A stretch of DNA of 64,000 nucleotides, from assembly GCF_003813865.1 (NCBI RefSeq), contig NZ_RMVG01000009.1:62001-126000 (forward strand). Reading direction: 5' to 3'. How positions within the stretch are numbered: position 1 is the first letter of the stretch; every line of letters begins with the position of its first letter. The translations under genes and the position numbers were made by a program. Shown piece by piece: positions 17,924 through 25,755 of the stretch. Below the pieces are notes generated by a model. The model had not been told where the DNA came from, did not search any database, and worked only from the letters and a program-made list of their open reading frames with translations. This DNA is from Candidatus Pantoea deserta (GTDB lineage Bacteria; Pseudomonadota; Gammaproteobacteria; Enterobacterales; Enterobacteriaceae).

Positions 17924-19065
17924 CATTTACTCCTGCTGGATTGAAGGACCGCCTGACCGGCGGCGGTGAAAATGACATCGTCCTGCGGCGTATGAATACG
18001 GCCGCACAAGACGTTGCGTAAGTGACGTTCAAAACCATTCGTGCGCGTCAGCGCGTGGTTGCCGATGTGCTCCACCATCAGCTGTACGCTGCGGATAGCA
18101 TTGTCGATAGTGACCTGCTTGACCTTTGCGGCGTCAGCCGCAGCGATCTCTCCGGCTGCGGCGCTATTAAGCAGCGTGCGGCTGGTAAACAGCAGGGTTT
18201 CAATACGGCCCGCGACATCCTGAAAGCGCGCTAAACTGGCCAGCGGCCGCCCCAGGTTCGCGGGTACGCGCTGTTGCAGAAAGTGAATAAACTCCCTCTG
18301 CGCGCCGCGCGCGATGGCGTCATACAGGCTGCCCAGCAGTACCGCCATCCACAGGCTCTCTTCCTCGTTAAGACCCGGACGCGGCGCGCTCCAGCGGCTA
18401 AGGTTAACGGCGTTTTCCCGCGGCACCCAGACATCTTCCAGCACGACGCGGTGACTACAGGTCGCGCGCATGCCCAGATGATCCCACTCTTCTTTGATAC
18501 GAATGCCGGAGGCGGAGGCGGGCACCAGCCAGGCCCCCACCAGCGGATCTTCATCGTCGCTGCGCGCCCACACCAGAAACCAGCTCAGCCCGACGCTGCC
18601 GGTGGAGTAGATCTTTTCCCCGCTGAGGCGCCAGCCGTCGGCGGTACGTCGCGCCGTGGTGGCCGGCAAGCCGCCGCGCGCCGGCGTGCCCAGTTCCGGC
18701 TCGACGCGCAGCGCGTTGATCAGCGCCCCGCGCTCAAGGATGCTGTCCGCCACGGCGCGCCGCACGCCCGCAGGCCAGCTGGAATCCTCGCCGAGCCGGC
18801 GCGCGTTGAGATACTGCATAATCAGGATCAGCGCGGTTGAAGGTTCCCCCTGCGCCACCGCCGCGATAACGGTGCGGCACGCCGCCAGGTCGGCGCCCGC
18901 GCCCCCTGCCGACGTCGGCAGCGCGAAACTCAGCAACCCATGCTGGCGCAGCAGAGCGAAATTCGCGGCGGGAAACGCGCCAAGCCGGTCGACTTCCGCC
19001 GCGCTACTGGCCAGCGTCTGACTGATAACCGGCAGCAGTTCATCAACATGTTCGCTAAGCGCCAT
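17923..19065 (-). CDS. Acyl-CoA-dehydrogenase-like flavin monooxygenase (SfnB/DszC-type)
   Basis: A 380-residue protein with the acyl-CoA dehydrogenase fold. It has the N-terminal helical domain, FALLRQHGLLSFALPTSAGGAGADL, LSGEKIYSTGSVGLSWFLVWAR in the beta domain, and WDHLGMRATCSHRVVLEDVWVP. The C-terminal helical domain lacks the usual catalytic-base context of true acyl-CoA dehydrogenases, as in SfnB and DszC, which oxygenate sulfur compounds using reduced flavin. It is the first gene of a two-gene operon with the SsuD-like enzyme and is divergent from a Tat-exported binding protein. A stepwise sulfide to sulfone to sulfite pathway would need such a pair. GAGG lies 7 bp before its ATG. Confidence 0.85.
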   Translation of the reverse strand: MALSEHVDELLPVISQTLASSAAEVDRLGAFPAANFALLRQHGLLSFALPTSAGGAGADLAACRTVIAAVAQGEPSTALILIMQYLNARRLGEDSSWPAGVRRAVADSILERGALINALRVEPELGTPARGGLPATTARRTADGWRLSGEKIYSTGSVGLSWFLVWARSDDEDPLVGAWLVPASASGIRIKEEWDHLGMRATCSHRVVLEDVWVPRENAVNLSRWSAPRPGLNEEESLWMAVLLGSLYDAIARGAQREFIHFLQQRVPANLGRPLASLARFQDVAGRIETLLFTSRTLLNSAAAGEIAAADAAKVKQVTIDNAIRSVQLMVEHIGNHALTRTNGFERHLRNVLCGRIHTPQDDVIFTAAGQAVLQSSRSK

Positions 19066-19212
19066 TCTGTTGCCTCAGAATAATAGAGTGATGATCGATT
19101 CTTTATTTTTCTCTCATCGATGTAAAAGCATTAAAGCGGATAACCACATGCGTAATCGGCATAATTTACAGGCTGGTTGCCTGCGCTATTTCCCATTACT
19201 CTGCCGTCGTCT

Positions 19213-19255
19213 GGTTATTTTGTGGTTATTTCATTTCCGGGAAAGGTTATTTCAT
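19213..19255 (+). promoter_or_regulatory. Three helically phased GGTTATT repeats upstream of the Tat binding protein
   Basis: GGTTATT occurs at 19213, 19224 and 19245, that is 11 and 21 bp apart, on one face of the helix. The last two extend to GGTTATTTCAT. They end just before the ribosome binding site of the GTG start at 19270 and lie in a divergent control region. Possible operator; the factor is unknown. Confidence 0.35.
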
Positions 19256-19269
19256 GCGGGGGAACTATC

Positions 19270-20328
19270 GTGCCAGTAAATAATGGTTTATCACGGCGGC
19301 AATTTCTGAATTATTCTGCGACTGCGCTCGCTGCCAGCGCCTTTTCACCGGCGCTCTTTGCCCACGACGCGATGCAGGGTATGGCGATGTCGCCGGATCT
19401 GTTGCAGGGCGGAGCGGGCAAATGGGCGCTGGCGAAGCCCACGCCGGTTCGTCTGGCGGTAAACCTTAACGCCATCTGCCTGGCGCCGGTGGTGGTGGCG
19501 GATCGGCATCAGTTTTTTAAGGCGCACAATCTGGAGGTGGAATTTGTTAACTTCGGTAACTCCACTGAACTGCTGCTGGAATCCATCGCGACCGGCAAAG
19601 CGGAAGCGGCGGTGGGGATGGCGCTGCGCTGGCTGAAGGCGCTGGAGCAGGGCTTCGACGTCAAACTGACGGCAGGCACGCACGGCGGCTGTATGCGTCT
19701 GCTGACGCGCGACGATGGGCCGACTTCGCTGGAGGCGCTTAAAGGCAAAACCATTGGCGTTACCGATATGGCGGGCGCGGATAAAAACTTCTTTTCGCTG
19801 CTGCTTAAGCGGCACGGCGTCGATCCCAATAGCGACGTAGACTGGCGCGTTTTCCCGCAGGATTTGCTGCCGATGGTGCTGCAAAAGGGCGAAATTCAGG
19901 CGGCAAGCGGCTCCGATCCGGTGATGTGGCGTCTGACGCAGCAGCCGGGCTATCGGGAGGTCGCCACTAACCTCAGCGACACCTACGCTAACCTGAGCTG
20001 CTGCGTTATTGGCACGCGCGGCAGTTTGATCCGCGATCGGCCTGAAGTCGCCGCCGCCATTACCCATGCGATTTTGCAGGCGCACGCCTACGCCGCGCAG
20101 CACCCTGAGGTTATCGCTGACGCCTTTAACGGTCAGGCGCTCAACACCACTCCGCAGGAGATCGCCAGCGTACTGAAAACCCATACGCATGGTCACTATT
20201 CGGTGGGCGACGCTTTTGTGAAGGAGATTGATATTTACGCGCGCGACCTGAAGGCCATTAACGTACTGCGGCCGGAAACCGATCCGCTGCTGTTTGCCAA
20301 AGGGATTACGTCTGACGTGCTGGTATAG
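19270..20328 (+). CDS. Tat-exported NrtA/SsuA-type ABC substrate-binding protein
   Basis: A 352-residue binding protein. The N-terminus is a twin-arginine signal, SRRQFL at 8-13, then a hydrophobic stretch ending SPALFAHD. The mature protein has the NMT1/SsuA fold with AICLAPVVVADRHQFFKAHNLEVEFV, MALRWLKALEQGFDVKLT, THGGCMRLL and the Cys pair LSCCVIG. His/Met-rich spots occur at the mature start (HDAMQGMAM) and at about 305 (HTHGHY). The GTG start at 19270 puts the Tat motif at the usual distance and has GGGGGA upstream. A longer frame from 19177 adds non-conserved residues. A paralogue with the same motifs lies at 22475; both probably feed the 21460 permease and 23716 ATPase. Confidence 0.87.
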   Translation: MPVNNGLSRRQFLNYSATALAASAFSPALFAHDAMQGMAMSPDLLQGGAGKWALAKPTPVRLAVNLNAICLAPVVVADRHQFFKAHNLEVEFVNFGNSTELLLESIATGKAEAAVGMALRWLKALEQGFDVKLTAGTHGGCMRLLTRDDGPTSLEALKGKTIGVTDMAGADKNFFSLLLKRHGVDPNSDVDWRVFPQDLLPMVLQKGEIQAASGSDPVMWRLTQQPGYREVATNLSDTYANLSCCVIGTRGSLIRDRPEVAAAITHAILQAHAYAAQHPEVIADAFNGQALNTTPQEIASVLKTHTHGHYSVGDAFVKEIDIYARDLKAINVLRPETDPLLFAKGITSDVLV

Positions 20329-20331
20329 CGC

Positions 20332-20358
20332 AAAGGGCAGCGCCAGGCTGCCCTTTTT
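20332..20358 (+). terminator. Intrinsic terminator after the Tat binding protein gene
   Basis: AAAGGGCAGC at 20332-20341 pairs perfectly with GCTGCCCTTT at 20347-20356 and runs into further T residues. Being symmetric it may also serve the convergent cysteine synthase gene. Confidence 0.88.
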
Positions 20359-20387
20359 CTGTTTTCTGTTGTAACAGCTGCGACTTT

Positions 20388-21437
20388 TTACAGCAACTGC
20401 TGCGACGTCTGCACCGCCGTCGCCTGCTTCAGGCTTTCGGCAGGCTGGCCGTGGTCAAACAGGCGGGTACTCAGATAGTTCGCGCCGCCATCGGCCAGCA
20501 GCAGAACGATGCGTTTACCCTCGTTTTCCGGACGCGCCGCCAGCTGCTGCGCCGCAAAGAGAACGGCTCCCGACGAATCTCCCACCAGCACGCCCTCGGT
20601 CAGCGCAAACTGGCGCGCCGCCTGATACGCCTGCCAGGTTTCCACCGCGATGGTCTCATCGTAGACCTGATGGTCAAGATTAGGCGGAATGCGCTCTGGC
20701 GGCTGCCCGCTAAAGGCGTGAACGCCGGTAATTTCCAGCGGCTCCGGATGTTGCGCGCTCGGCTGCGAACCCGCGCCTGGCTCCACGGCCACAATATGAA
20801 TCAGCGGATCCTGCGATTTCAGAAAACGGCCGGTGCCGGAAAGCGTGCCGCCGGTTCCCACTGAAGCGACAAAAATATCCAGCCTGCCCTGGGTATCGCG
20901 CCAGATTTCCGGCCCGGTAGTCAGCTCATGCGCGCGCGGGTTCGCCGGATTCTGTAGCTGCTGTAAAAAGCGCACGTCCGGTTCGGCCTCGGTTACCTGC
21001 GTCACCAGCCAGCGCGTCGCGGCGACAAAGTCGCCGTCGCTTGAGGCATAGTAGTCGGCGAAGCCCGGCACCGTGCTGAAAGGCACCACCTCCGCGCCGT
21101 AGGCCTGGATAATCCTGCTGCGCTCGATGCTGACGAAATCATTAATGTAGACGCGAAAGCGATAGCCTTTGGCCGCGGCAATCGAGGCGACGCCGATGCC
21201 TGTATTGCCGCTGGTGGTTTCAGCGATAGTATCGCCCGGCTTAAGCAGGCCATCGCGTTCCGCCTGTTCAATCATCGCCAGCGCGATGCGATCCTTAACG
21301 CTGTGGTTAGGATTAAACAGTTCCAGCTTGCCGAGCAGCTCGGCGCGCAGGCCCTGTTGCTCGCTGAAGCGCGACAGGCGCAGCAGCGGCGTTTGGCCAA
21401 TTAGTTCAGTGATGGATCCGTAGATGGATGCAGCCAC
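20388..21437 (-). CDS. Cysteine synthase-like PLP enzyme (CysK/CysM family)
   Basis: A 349-residue fold-type II PLP enzyme. The PLP lysine is K48 in NHSVKDR, the substrate loop is TTSGNTG (74-80), and the phosphate cradle is GTGGTLSGTG. CysK/CysM make cysteine from O-acetylserine with sulfide or thiosulfate; the family also contains cystathionine beta-synthases. It starts at GTG 21437 with GGAGG 8 bp upstream. It lies 22 bp downstream of the ABC permease gene and shares its strand and operon with permease and binding protein. A cysteine synthase inside a sulfur importer operon suggests that the imported compound yields sulfide, or that the enzyme makes or splits an unusual S-substituted cysteine. 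A CysK-interacting C-terminal Ile is not present; it ends QQLL. Confidence 0.9.
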   Translation of the reverse strand: MAASIYGSITELIGQTPLLRLSRFSEQQGLRAELLGKLELFNPNHSVKDRIALAMIEQAERDGLLKPGDTIAETTSGNTGIGVASIAAAKGYRFRVYINDFVSIERSRIIQAYGAEVVPFSTVPGFADYYASSDGDFVAATRWLVTQVTEAEPDVRFLQQLQNPANPRAHELTTGPEIWRDTQGRLDIFVASVGTGGTLSGTGRFLKSQDPLIHIVAVEPGAGSQPSAQHPEPLEITGVHAFSGQPPERIPPNLDHQVYDETIAVETWQAYQAARQFALTEGVLVGDSSGAVLFAAQQLAARPENEGKRIVLLLADGGANYLSTRLFDHGQPAESLKQATAVQTSQQLL

Positions 21438-21459
21438 AGGTGAATCCTCCAGTTAAGCC

Positions 21460-22464
21460 TTACCATTTCACCGCATTGCGCTGCCAGGCGAGCGTGCGGT
21501 CGCGAACGATAAACAGCAGAGTAATCAGCGATGAAAAGAGCACCGCCATCACGATCAGCGCGGCGTACATATTGGCGTAAGCCGCCCAGCCCTGCGCCCA
21601 TTGCAGATACCAGCCCAGCCCCGATTTGACGCCCATCATCTCCGCCGCCACCAGCACTGAAAAAGAGGCGCCCAGCCCCATAAACAGCCCGACAAACAGG
21701 TGCGGCAGGGAAGCGGGCACGGCGACGCGCAGCACCAGAAACAGAGAGTTTGCGCCCAGGGTGCGTGCCACATCGTAGTAGCGTTTATCGACGCTGGCGA
21801 CGCCCGACCAGGTGAGCACCGTGACCGGAAACCAGGTCGCCAGCGCAATCAGGAAAATCGCGGCGGCAAAGCTCGACGGAAAGAAGTAGAGCGACAGCGG
21901 CAGCAGGGCGGTGGAGGGCACCGGACCGAGGAAGCGCAAAATCGGGTGCACCCAGTAGCCGAGTCCGCGCGACCAGCCAATGGCGACGCCGGTAATAAAG
22001 CCGACCAGGCTGCCGTAAAGAAAGCCAAGCGCCAGCAGACGCAGCGAATTAACAACGCTGTCGAGCAGGCGCGGCCAGTCCGTGGCATAGGCTTCGATCA
22101 GCGCGCGCGGCGGCGCGAAGAAGGGCGCAGGCAGCAGCGCCTGTTTGGCGGTCACGTACTCCCAGATCCCCGTCAGCAATGCCAGCGCAATCAGCCAGCG
22201 ACCGCTGCGCTTTAGCGGCTGCCAGGCTTTCAGCGACGGCGCGGCGCTGGAGGCGAGCACCAGTAAGGTAAGCAGCCCCGCCAGCACTATAAACAGCTCA
22301 TGGGTTTCATTGACGAAACGGGGGGCGGCGAACCCCTGGGGTTTGTCCGGCACCATGACCATCAGCGCCACCAGCGCCCACCAGGCCAGCAGCGCGGTCC
22401 ACAGCGCCGGTTCAATACGCCGCGCGGCGGCGCGGCGGCGCAACGTCAGAATGTCACTGGCCAT
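21460..22464 (-). CDS. ABC transporter permease, SsuC/TauC family
   Basis: A 334-residue membrane protein with two extra N-terminal membrane segments (about 20-40 and 58-75) before the six-helix permease domain. The domain has SLRLLALGFLYGSLVGFITGVAIG and the EAA loop YYDVARTLGANSLFLVLRVAVPASLPHLFVGLFMGLG. These mark the nitrate/sulfonate/taurine importer class. GGAGAGGAGC stands just before the ATG. It is encoded between its binding protein (10 bp upstream) and the cysteine synthase (22 bp downstream). The extended N-terminus makes it longer than typical SsuC (about 263 residues). Confidence 0.92.
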   Translation of the reverse strand: MASDILTLRRRAAARRIEPALWTALLAWWALVALMVMVPDKPQGFAAPRFVNETHELFIVLAGLLTLLVLASSAAPSLKAWQPLKRSGRWLIALALLTGIWEYVTAKQALLPAPFFAPPRALIEAYATDWPRLLDSVVNSLRLLALGFLYGSLVGFITGVAIGWSRGLGYWVHPILRFLGPVPSTALLPLSLYFFPSSFAAAIFLIALATWFPVTVLTWSGVASVDKRYYDVARTLGANSLFLVLRVAVPASLPHLFVGLFMGLGASFSVLVAAEMMGVKSGLGWYLQWAQGWAAYANMYAALIVMAVLFSSLITLLFIVRDRTLAWQRNAVKW

Positions 22465-22474
22465 GCTCCTCTCC

Positions 22475-23524
22475 TTAACTCATTTTCATGTGGTGATGCT
22501 GACCATTATCCGGCAGCAGATCGGGCACATAGTGATCGGCGAACTGCTGCGCATTGGTGTCCGGGCGAATCACATTGATCGTCTTCAGCTCGTTCACGTA
22601 GACCGCCACTTCGCTGCGTAGCTGCGCGCCCGTGGAGTGATGGCTGTGGGTATGCTCTTTCAGCATCGCGGCTATCGACTCGACCGGCACCGAGCCGGGC
22701 ACGTAGGGCTGGAAAATTTTTGCGGTTTCGTCCGGATGGTCGGCGGTCCACTGCTGCGCATCGACAATCGCCTGGGTGATCGCCCGCGCGGTTGCTGGGT
22801 CGTCGCGCACCAGTGAACCGCGCAGCCCCAGCACGCAGCAGGTAAGGCGGGCATATTCGCCATTCAGGTTGTTGTCTACCTCCACCAGCTGATGCTGCTG
22901 TTTAAGCAGCCAGCCCTGCGGATCGTCGGTTGCCAGCGCCTGCACCTCGCCCTTACGCAAGGCTTCGCCAAACAGGTCGGCGGGATACTGAAGCCAGTTC
23001 ACCGCTTTATCGGGATCGATGCCCTGCTTCGCCAGCTGAATCGCGAAGAAGTTGCGGATTGGGCTGGCCTGATCGGTCACGGCCACCGATTTACCTGCCA
23101 GATCCCTGACGCTGCGAATACCGCTGTTTTCCGGCGTCAGCAGGCGCATGCAGCCGCCGTGCGTGCCAACGGTAAGGTCAACGTCGAACCCCTGTTCCAG
23201 CGGCTTTAGCCAGCGCAGCGCCATGCCGATGCCGCCATCGGCCTGTCCGGTGGCGATGGCCTGTAGCAGCGCGTCGGTCGGGCCGCTGAAATTCACCGGC
23301 TCGACGTTCAGGCCATACTTTTTAAAGAACCCCTGTTTCAGCGCCACCGATATGGGCGACTGACAAACGGCGGTCTGGCCCCAGGCGAGCTTAATGGTTT
23401 TCAGCGGCGGATCCTCCGCCAGTACGGAACCGGTCCATACCGGGCTTAACCCGATCCCCGCCCCCAGCGTGGCGAGGCCGCGTAATACCGCACGACGGCT
23501 CAGCGGGAGTGAATGTAATGCCAT
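22475..23524 (-). CDS. Tat-exported NrtA/SsuA-type ABC substrate-binding protein with His-rich tail
   Basis: A 349-residue binding protein. A twin-arginine signal (LSRRAVLRGLA, 8-18) leads to a cleavage region near SVLAED. The body has AVCQSPISVALKQGFFKKYGLNVEPV, MALRWLKPLEQGFDVDLT, THGGCMRLLT and LTCCVLG. It shares the unusual MALRWLK, HGGCMRLL and paired-Cys motifs with the 19270 protein, so the two are paralogues. A HTHSHHS cluster near 291 and a HHHMKM tail (343-348) suggest metal contact. First gene of the minus-strand binding protein, permease, cysteine synthase operon. Ligand unknown: sulfonate-like by family, possibly a metal-thiol complex by its residues. Confidence 0.87.
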   Translation of the reverse strand: MALHSLPLSRRAVLRGLATLGAGIGLSPVWTGSVLAEDPPLKTIKLAWGQTAVCQSPISVALKQGFFKKYGLNVEPVNFSGPTDALLQAIATGQADGGIGMALRWLKPLEQGFDVDLTVGTHGGCMRLLTPENSGIRSVRDLAGKSVAVTDQASPIRNFFAIQLAKQGIDPDKAVNWLQYPADLFGEALRKGEVQALATDDPQGWLLKQQHQLVEVDNNLNGEYARLTCCVLGLRGSLVRDDPATARAITQAIVDAQQWTADHPDETAKIFQPYVPGSVPVESIAAMLKEHTHSHHSTGAQLRSEVAVYVNELKTINVIRPDTNAQQFADHYVPDLLPDNGQHHHMKMS

Positions 23525-23715
23525 AGCGCTATCCCTTGTAATTAATTAACGGCAAGCTAACGCATGTGCCGAACGCCGCCAAATAACAATCCCGCATGTT
23601 CTCATGCGATATTTCCTTATGAAGACCAGATATACCCATTACCGCTATCCGCATATTTCAATCGGGGCGAGCGTGTTATTTATGATGCTATTAAGCAGAC
23701 CTCGGAGAATAATCA

Positions 23716-24492
23716 ATGGCGACGCAAACAGCTGGCGTAAATATCGATATTAATAATGTCAGTCACCACTTTACGCTGGAAGGCAGCGATTTGCCGGTGC
23801 TGGAAAATATCAATTTGCAGGTGCGACCCGGCGAGTTTGTTGCGCTGCTCGGACCCTCCGGCTGCGGCAAATCGACGCTGCTGCGGCTGCTCGCCGGACT
23901 GGAGCAGCCTGCCAGCGGCCTGCTGGCGGAAGAGGGGCGCGCCATCACCGCGCCGCATCCGTCGCGCGTAGTGGTGTTTCAGGACCCGACGCTCTATCCG
24001 TGGCGTACCGTTTATGACAATGTCGCGCTGGGCCTGCAAATTCGCGGCGAGAGCAAAGCGGCGGCGCAGAGGCGCATCGGCGCGATGCTGGATCGCGTCG
24101 GACTGACGGAGTTTGCCCGCGCCTGGCCGCATCAGCTCTCCGGCGGGATGGCGCAGCGCGCCGCGCTGGCGCGAGCGCTGGTGAATCATCCCCGCCTGCT
24201 TATCCTCGACGAGCCGCTCGGTAAACTGGATTCGCTGACGCGTCTGCGTATGCAGCAGGAGATCGTCGATCTCTGGCAGGAGCAGCAATTTACTACGCTG
24301 ATGGTGACGCACGATGTAGAGGAGGCGCTGATTATGGCGAATCGCGTGGTGGTATTTAGCGCGCGTCCGGCGCGGGTGCTGGATGTGATCGAAATAAGCC
24401 AGGACTATCCACGCCGCCGCGACGACCCGGAACTGGTCGCCTTGCGCAGCCGCGTACTGGCGCTGCTGGGTGCAGAGCAGGCTGCCGCCTAG
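23716..24492 (+). CDS. ABC transporter ATP-binding protein, SsuB/TauB family
   Basis: A 258-residue ATPase. Walker A is GPSGCGKST (about 49-57), the Q-loop segment FQDPTLYPWRTVYDNVALGL is typical of the nitrate/sulfonate/taurine class, the signature is LSGGMAQRAALARAL, and Walker B is LLILDEPLGKLD with switch His in VTHDVEEAL. It is transcribed divergently from the 22475-20388 operon, with 191 bp between, and is the natural partner of the 21460 permease. No other gene follows in its operon. Confidence 0.93.
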   Translation: MATQTAGVNIDINNVSHHFTLEGSDLPVLENINLQVRPGEFVALLGPSGCGKSTLLRLLAGLEQPASGLLAEEGRAITAPHPSRVVVFQDPTLYPWRTVYDNVALGLQIRGESKAAAQRRIGAMLDRVGLTEFARAWPHQLSGGMAQRAALARALVNHPRLLILDEPLGKLDSLTRLRMQQEIVDLWQEQQFTTLMVTHDVEEALIMANRVVVFSARPARVLDVIEISQDYPRRRDDPELVALRSRVLALLGAEQAAA

Positions 24493-24687
24493 GCCTGCGG
24501 GGTCAGGCGCGCCAGCATTTTCAGCGCGTGGGTAAAAATGGACTCGGCAATGGCAGGCGGCACGCTTTCTGCCGTCACAGGGAAAGGGCGTGAAACGTTT
24601 TTATCGATGCGGCAGGATAAGGATGACCGGTGCGTTAGCAGCGGTTTTAATCGGCGCGGAGGGCTGGGGGCCATCAGGAGATAGCTA

Positions 24688-24709
24688 AACCGCGCCGGTT
24701 AGCGCGGTT
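24688..24709. terminator. GC-rich hairpin between the ATPase and higA genes
   Basis: AACCGCGC at 24688-24695 pairs perfectly with GCGCGGTT at 24702-24709. It lies between convergent genes and lacks a T run, so termination is only plausible. Confidence 0.45.
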
Positions 24710-24735
24710 GATGCAGAAATCAGTTGTGAGGTTAA

Positions 24736-25050
24736 TTATGCAGTCTCGTCCTGCGCGGCAGGCGACAGGAGTCCTGGATGCAGAGGCACGCCAGAAACGT
24801 CTGTGGTTTCGCGGGCCTTGTGCAAATCGCAGGAGGCCTGCATGGACAGCCAGAGCCGCGCCGCAATTCCCAGACCCGCCTCCAGCCGCACAGCCATTTC
24901 AGGGCTGACAGACGCTTTACCGCTTGCCACCTTGCTCAGGGATGCCGCTGAAACGCCTAACTGTCTGGCCAGGCTACGCAGACTGATGTCATTATCCTCC
25001 AGATATTCCTGTATCAGGCCGCCGGGATGCGGTGGGTTAAACATAGCCAT
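24736..25050 (-). CDS. higA: HigA family antitoxin (XRE type)
   Basis: A 104-residue antitoxin with the HigA signature PPHPGGLIQEYLEDNDISLRSLARQLGVSAASLSKVASGKASVS, a helix-turn-helix that binds the operon's own promoter. The C-terminal part (PEMAVRLEAGLGIAARLWLSMQASCDL) matches the dimerisation region. It neutralises the RelE-fold toxin encoded directly upstream; stop and start overlap by one base (TGATG), so translation is coupled. Toxin-first order is typical of higBA. The last 25 residues are less conserved. Confidence 0.92.
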   Translation of the reverse strand: MAMFNPPHPGGLIQEYLEDNDISLRSLARQLGVSAASLSKVASGKASVSPEMAVRLEAGLGIAARLWLSMQASCDLHKARETTDVSGVPLHPGLLSPAAQDETA

Positions 25051-25331
25051 CAGTGGTAATCCTCCAGGTTGAGAATGTATGCATCACCGTCCGTAAATTC
25101 GAACGTGATGCGCCAGTTTGCTCTGACCGTTATTGAATACAGATTTTTTCGGTCGCCTTTCAGGGGATGGAAACGAAATCCTGGAAACTTTTTAAACTCA
25201 TCCGTTGATATAGCTTCATCAATCACCAGCAGGCGCAGCCTGATGCGTTCTGCATCTTTAGACTGCACGCCGCTTGCATCACCTTTTTCAAAAAGCTTCT
25301 GTAATCCCTTATGCTTCCAGCTCTTGATCAC
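25050..25331 (-). CDS. higB: HigB/RelE-fold toxin, ribosome-dependent mRNA interferase
   Basis: A 93-residue toxin beginning MIKSWKHKGLQKLFEKGDASGV, with the family blocks RLRLLVIDEAIS, FRFHPLKGDRKNLYSITVRANWRITFEF and ending NLEDYH. HigB cuts mRNA on the ribosome when HigA is degraded. The conserved basic RANWRITF and terminal His are present, so the toxin looks intact. It is preceded by two strong palindromes that fit HigA operators. Confidence 0.92.
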   Translation of the reverse strand: MIKSWKHKGLQKLFEKGDASGVQSKDAERIRLRLLVIDEAISTDEFKKFPGFRFHPLKGDRKNLYSITVRANWRITFEFTDGDAYILNLEDYH

Positions 25332-25342
25332 GCTCGCACTCC

Positions 25343-25392
25343 ATGTTTCGTCATGAGAAACATTGTATCATGTGTTTCGCCGAGGGAAACAC
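25343..25392 (-). promoter_or_regulatory. Two tandem operator palindromes of higBA
   Basis: ATGTTTC-N7-GAAACAT at 25343-25363 and GTGTTTC-N7-GAAACAC at 25372-25392 are perfect inverted repeats of the same design, with centres 29 bp apart, directly upstream of higB. They fit autoregulation by HigA, with co-operative binding of two dimers. Confidence 0.75.
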
Positions 25393-25451
25393 CTTTACGC
25401 TTATTTTTCATTCTGATTAACCTCTGATGCATCTGGCGCCTGCGTGCCAGC

Positions 25452-25487
25452 TTACAGGCCGTTCATCCAGGCGCTGAGCTGTTCCAT
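25452..25487 (-). pseudogene. hipA remnant (first 11 codons only)
   Basis: Overlapping the hipB stop by one base (TAATG), an ATG opens MEQLSAWMNGL and then a TAA at 25452-25454. This matches the usual start of the HipA kinase (M..L..WMN) in the expected coupled position. No HipA sequence is recognisable beyond it, so the toxin gene is lost by truncation or deletion. Confidence 0.7.
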
Positions 25488-25723
25488 TACCAGTCAGGCT
25501 CCTTGCCGCTGTGCGGCGACTTGCCCTGAATCACCAGCTCCTGCTCCAGCGACTGCAGGATTTTAAACAGCGTGGTCAGCGTGGTTTTGTCGGGATTGTT
25601 TTCAAAGTTCGATACCGTGGCCTGCTTGATGCCGACCCGGCGCGCCAGATCGCTTTGCGTCCAGCCGCGCTTTTGTCGTTCAAGCCTGATAAGCGAGGCA
25701 AGCTGTTTTGGGCTGAAGATCAT
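25487..25723 (-). CDS. hipB: HipB antitoxin/repressor (toxin partner lost)
   Basis: A 78-residue XRE-type regulator: FSPKQLASLIRLERQKRGWTQSDLARRVG, IKQATVSNFENNPDKTTLTTLFKILQSLE, closely matching E. coli HipB. HipB represses hipBA and neutralises the HipA kinase. ATG 25723 is chosen because AGGAG is 6 bp upstream; a GTG 18 bp earlier has none. The downstream hipA is reduced to a stub, leaving an orphan antitoxin that may still act as a repressor or neutralise HipA encoded elsewhere. Confidence 0.88.
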   Translation of the reverse strand: MIFSPKQLASLIRLERQKRGWTQSDLARRVGIKQATVSNFENNPDKTTLTTLFKILQSLEQELVIQGKSPHSGKEPDW

Positions 25724-25755
25724 AGCGGCTCCTGACATCACGGCGAGCAGTAGTC

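Noticed and set aside
24489..24674. Minus-strand 61-codon ORF after the 23716 ATPase
   Set aside because: No recognised domain; begins in a low-complexity Pro-rich stretch and overlaps the end of a convergent gene.
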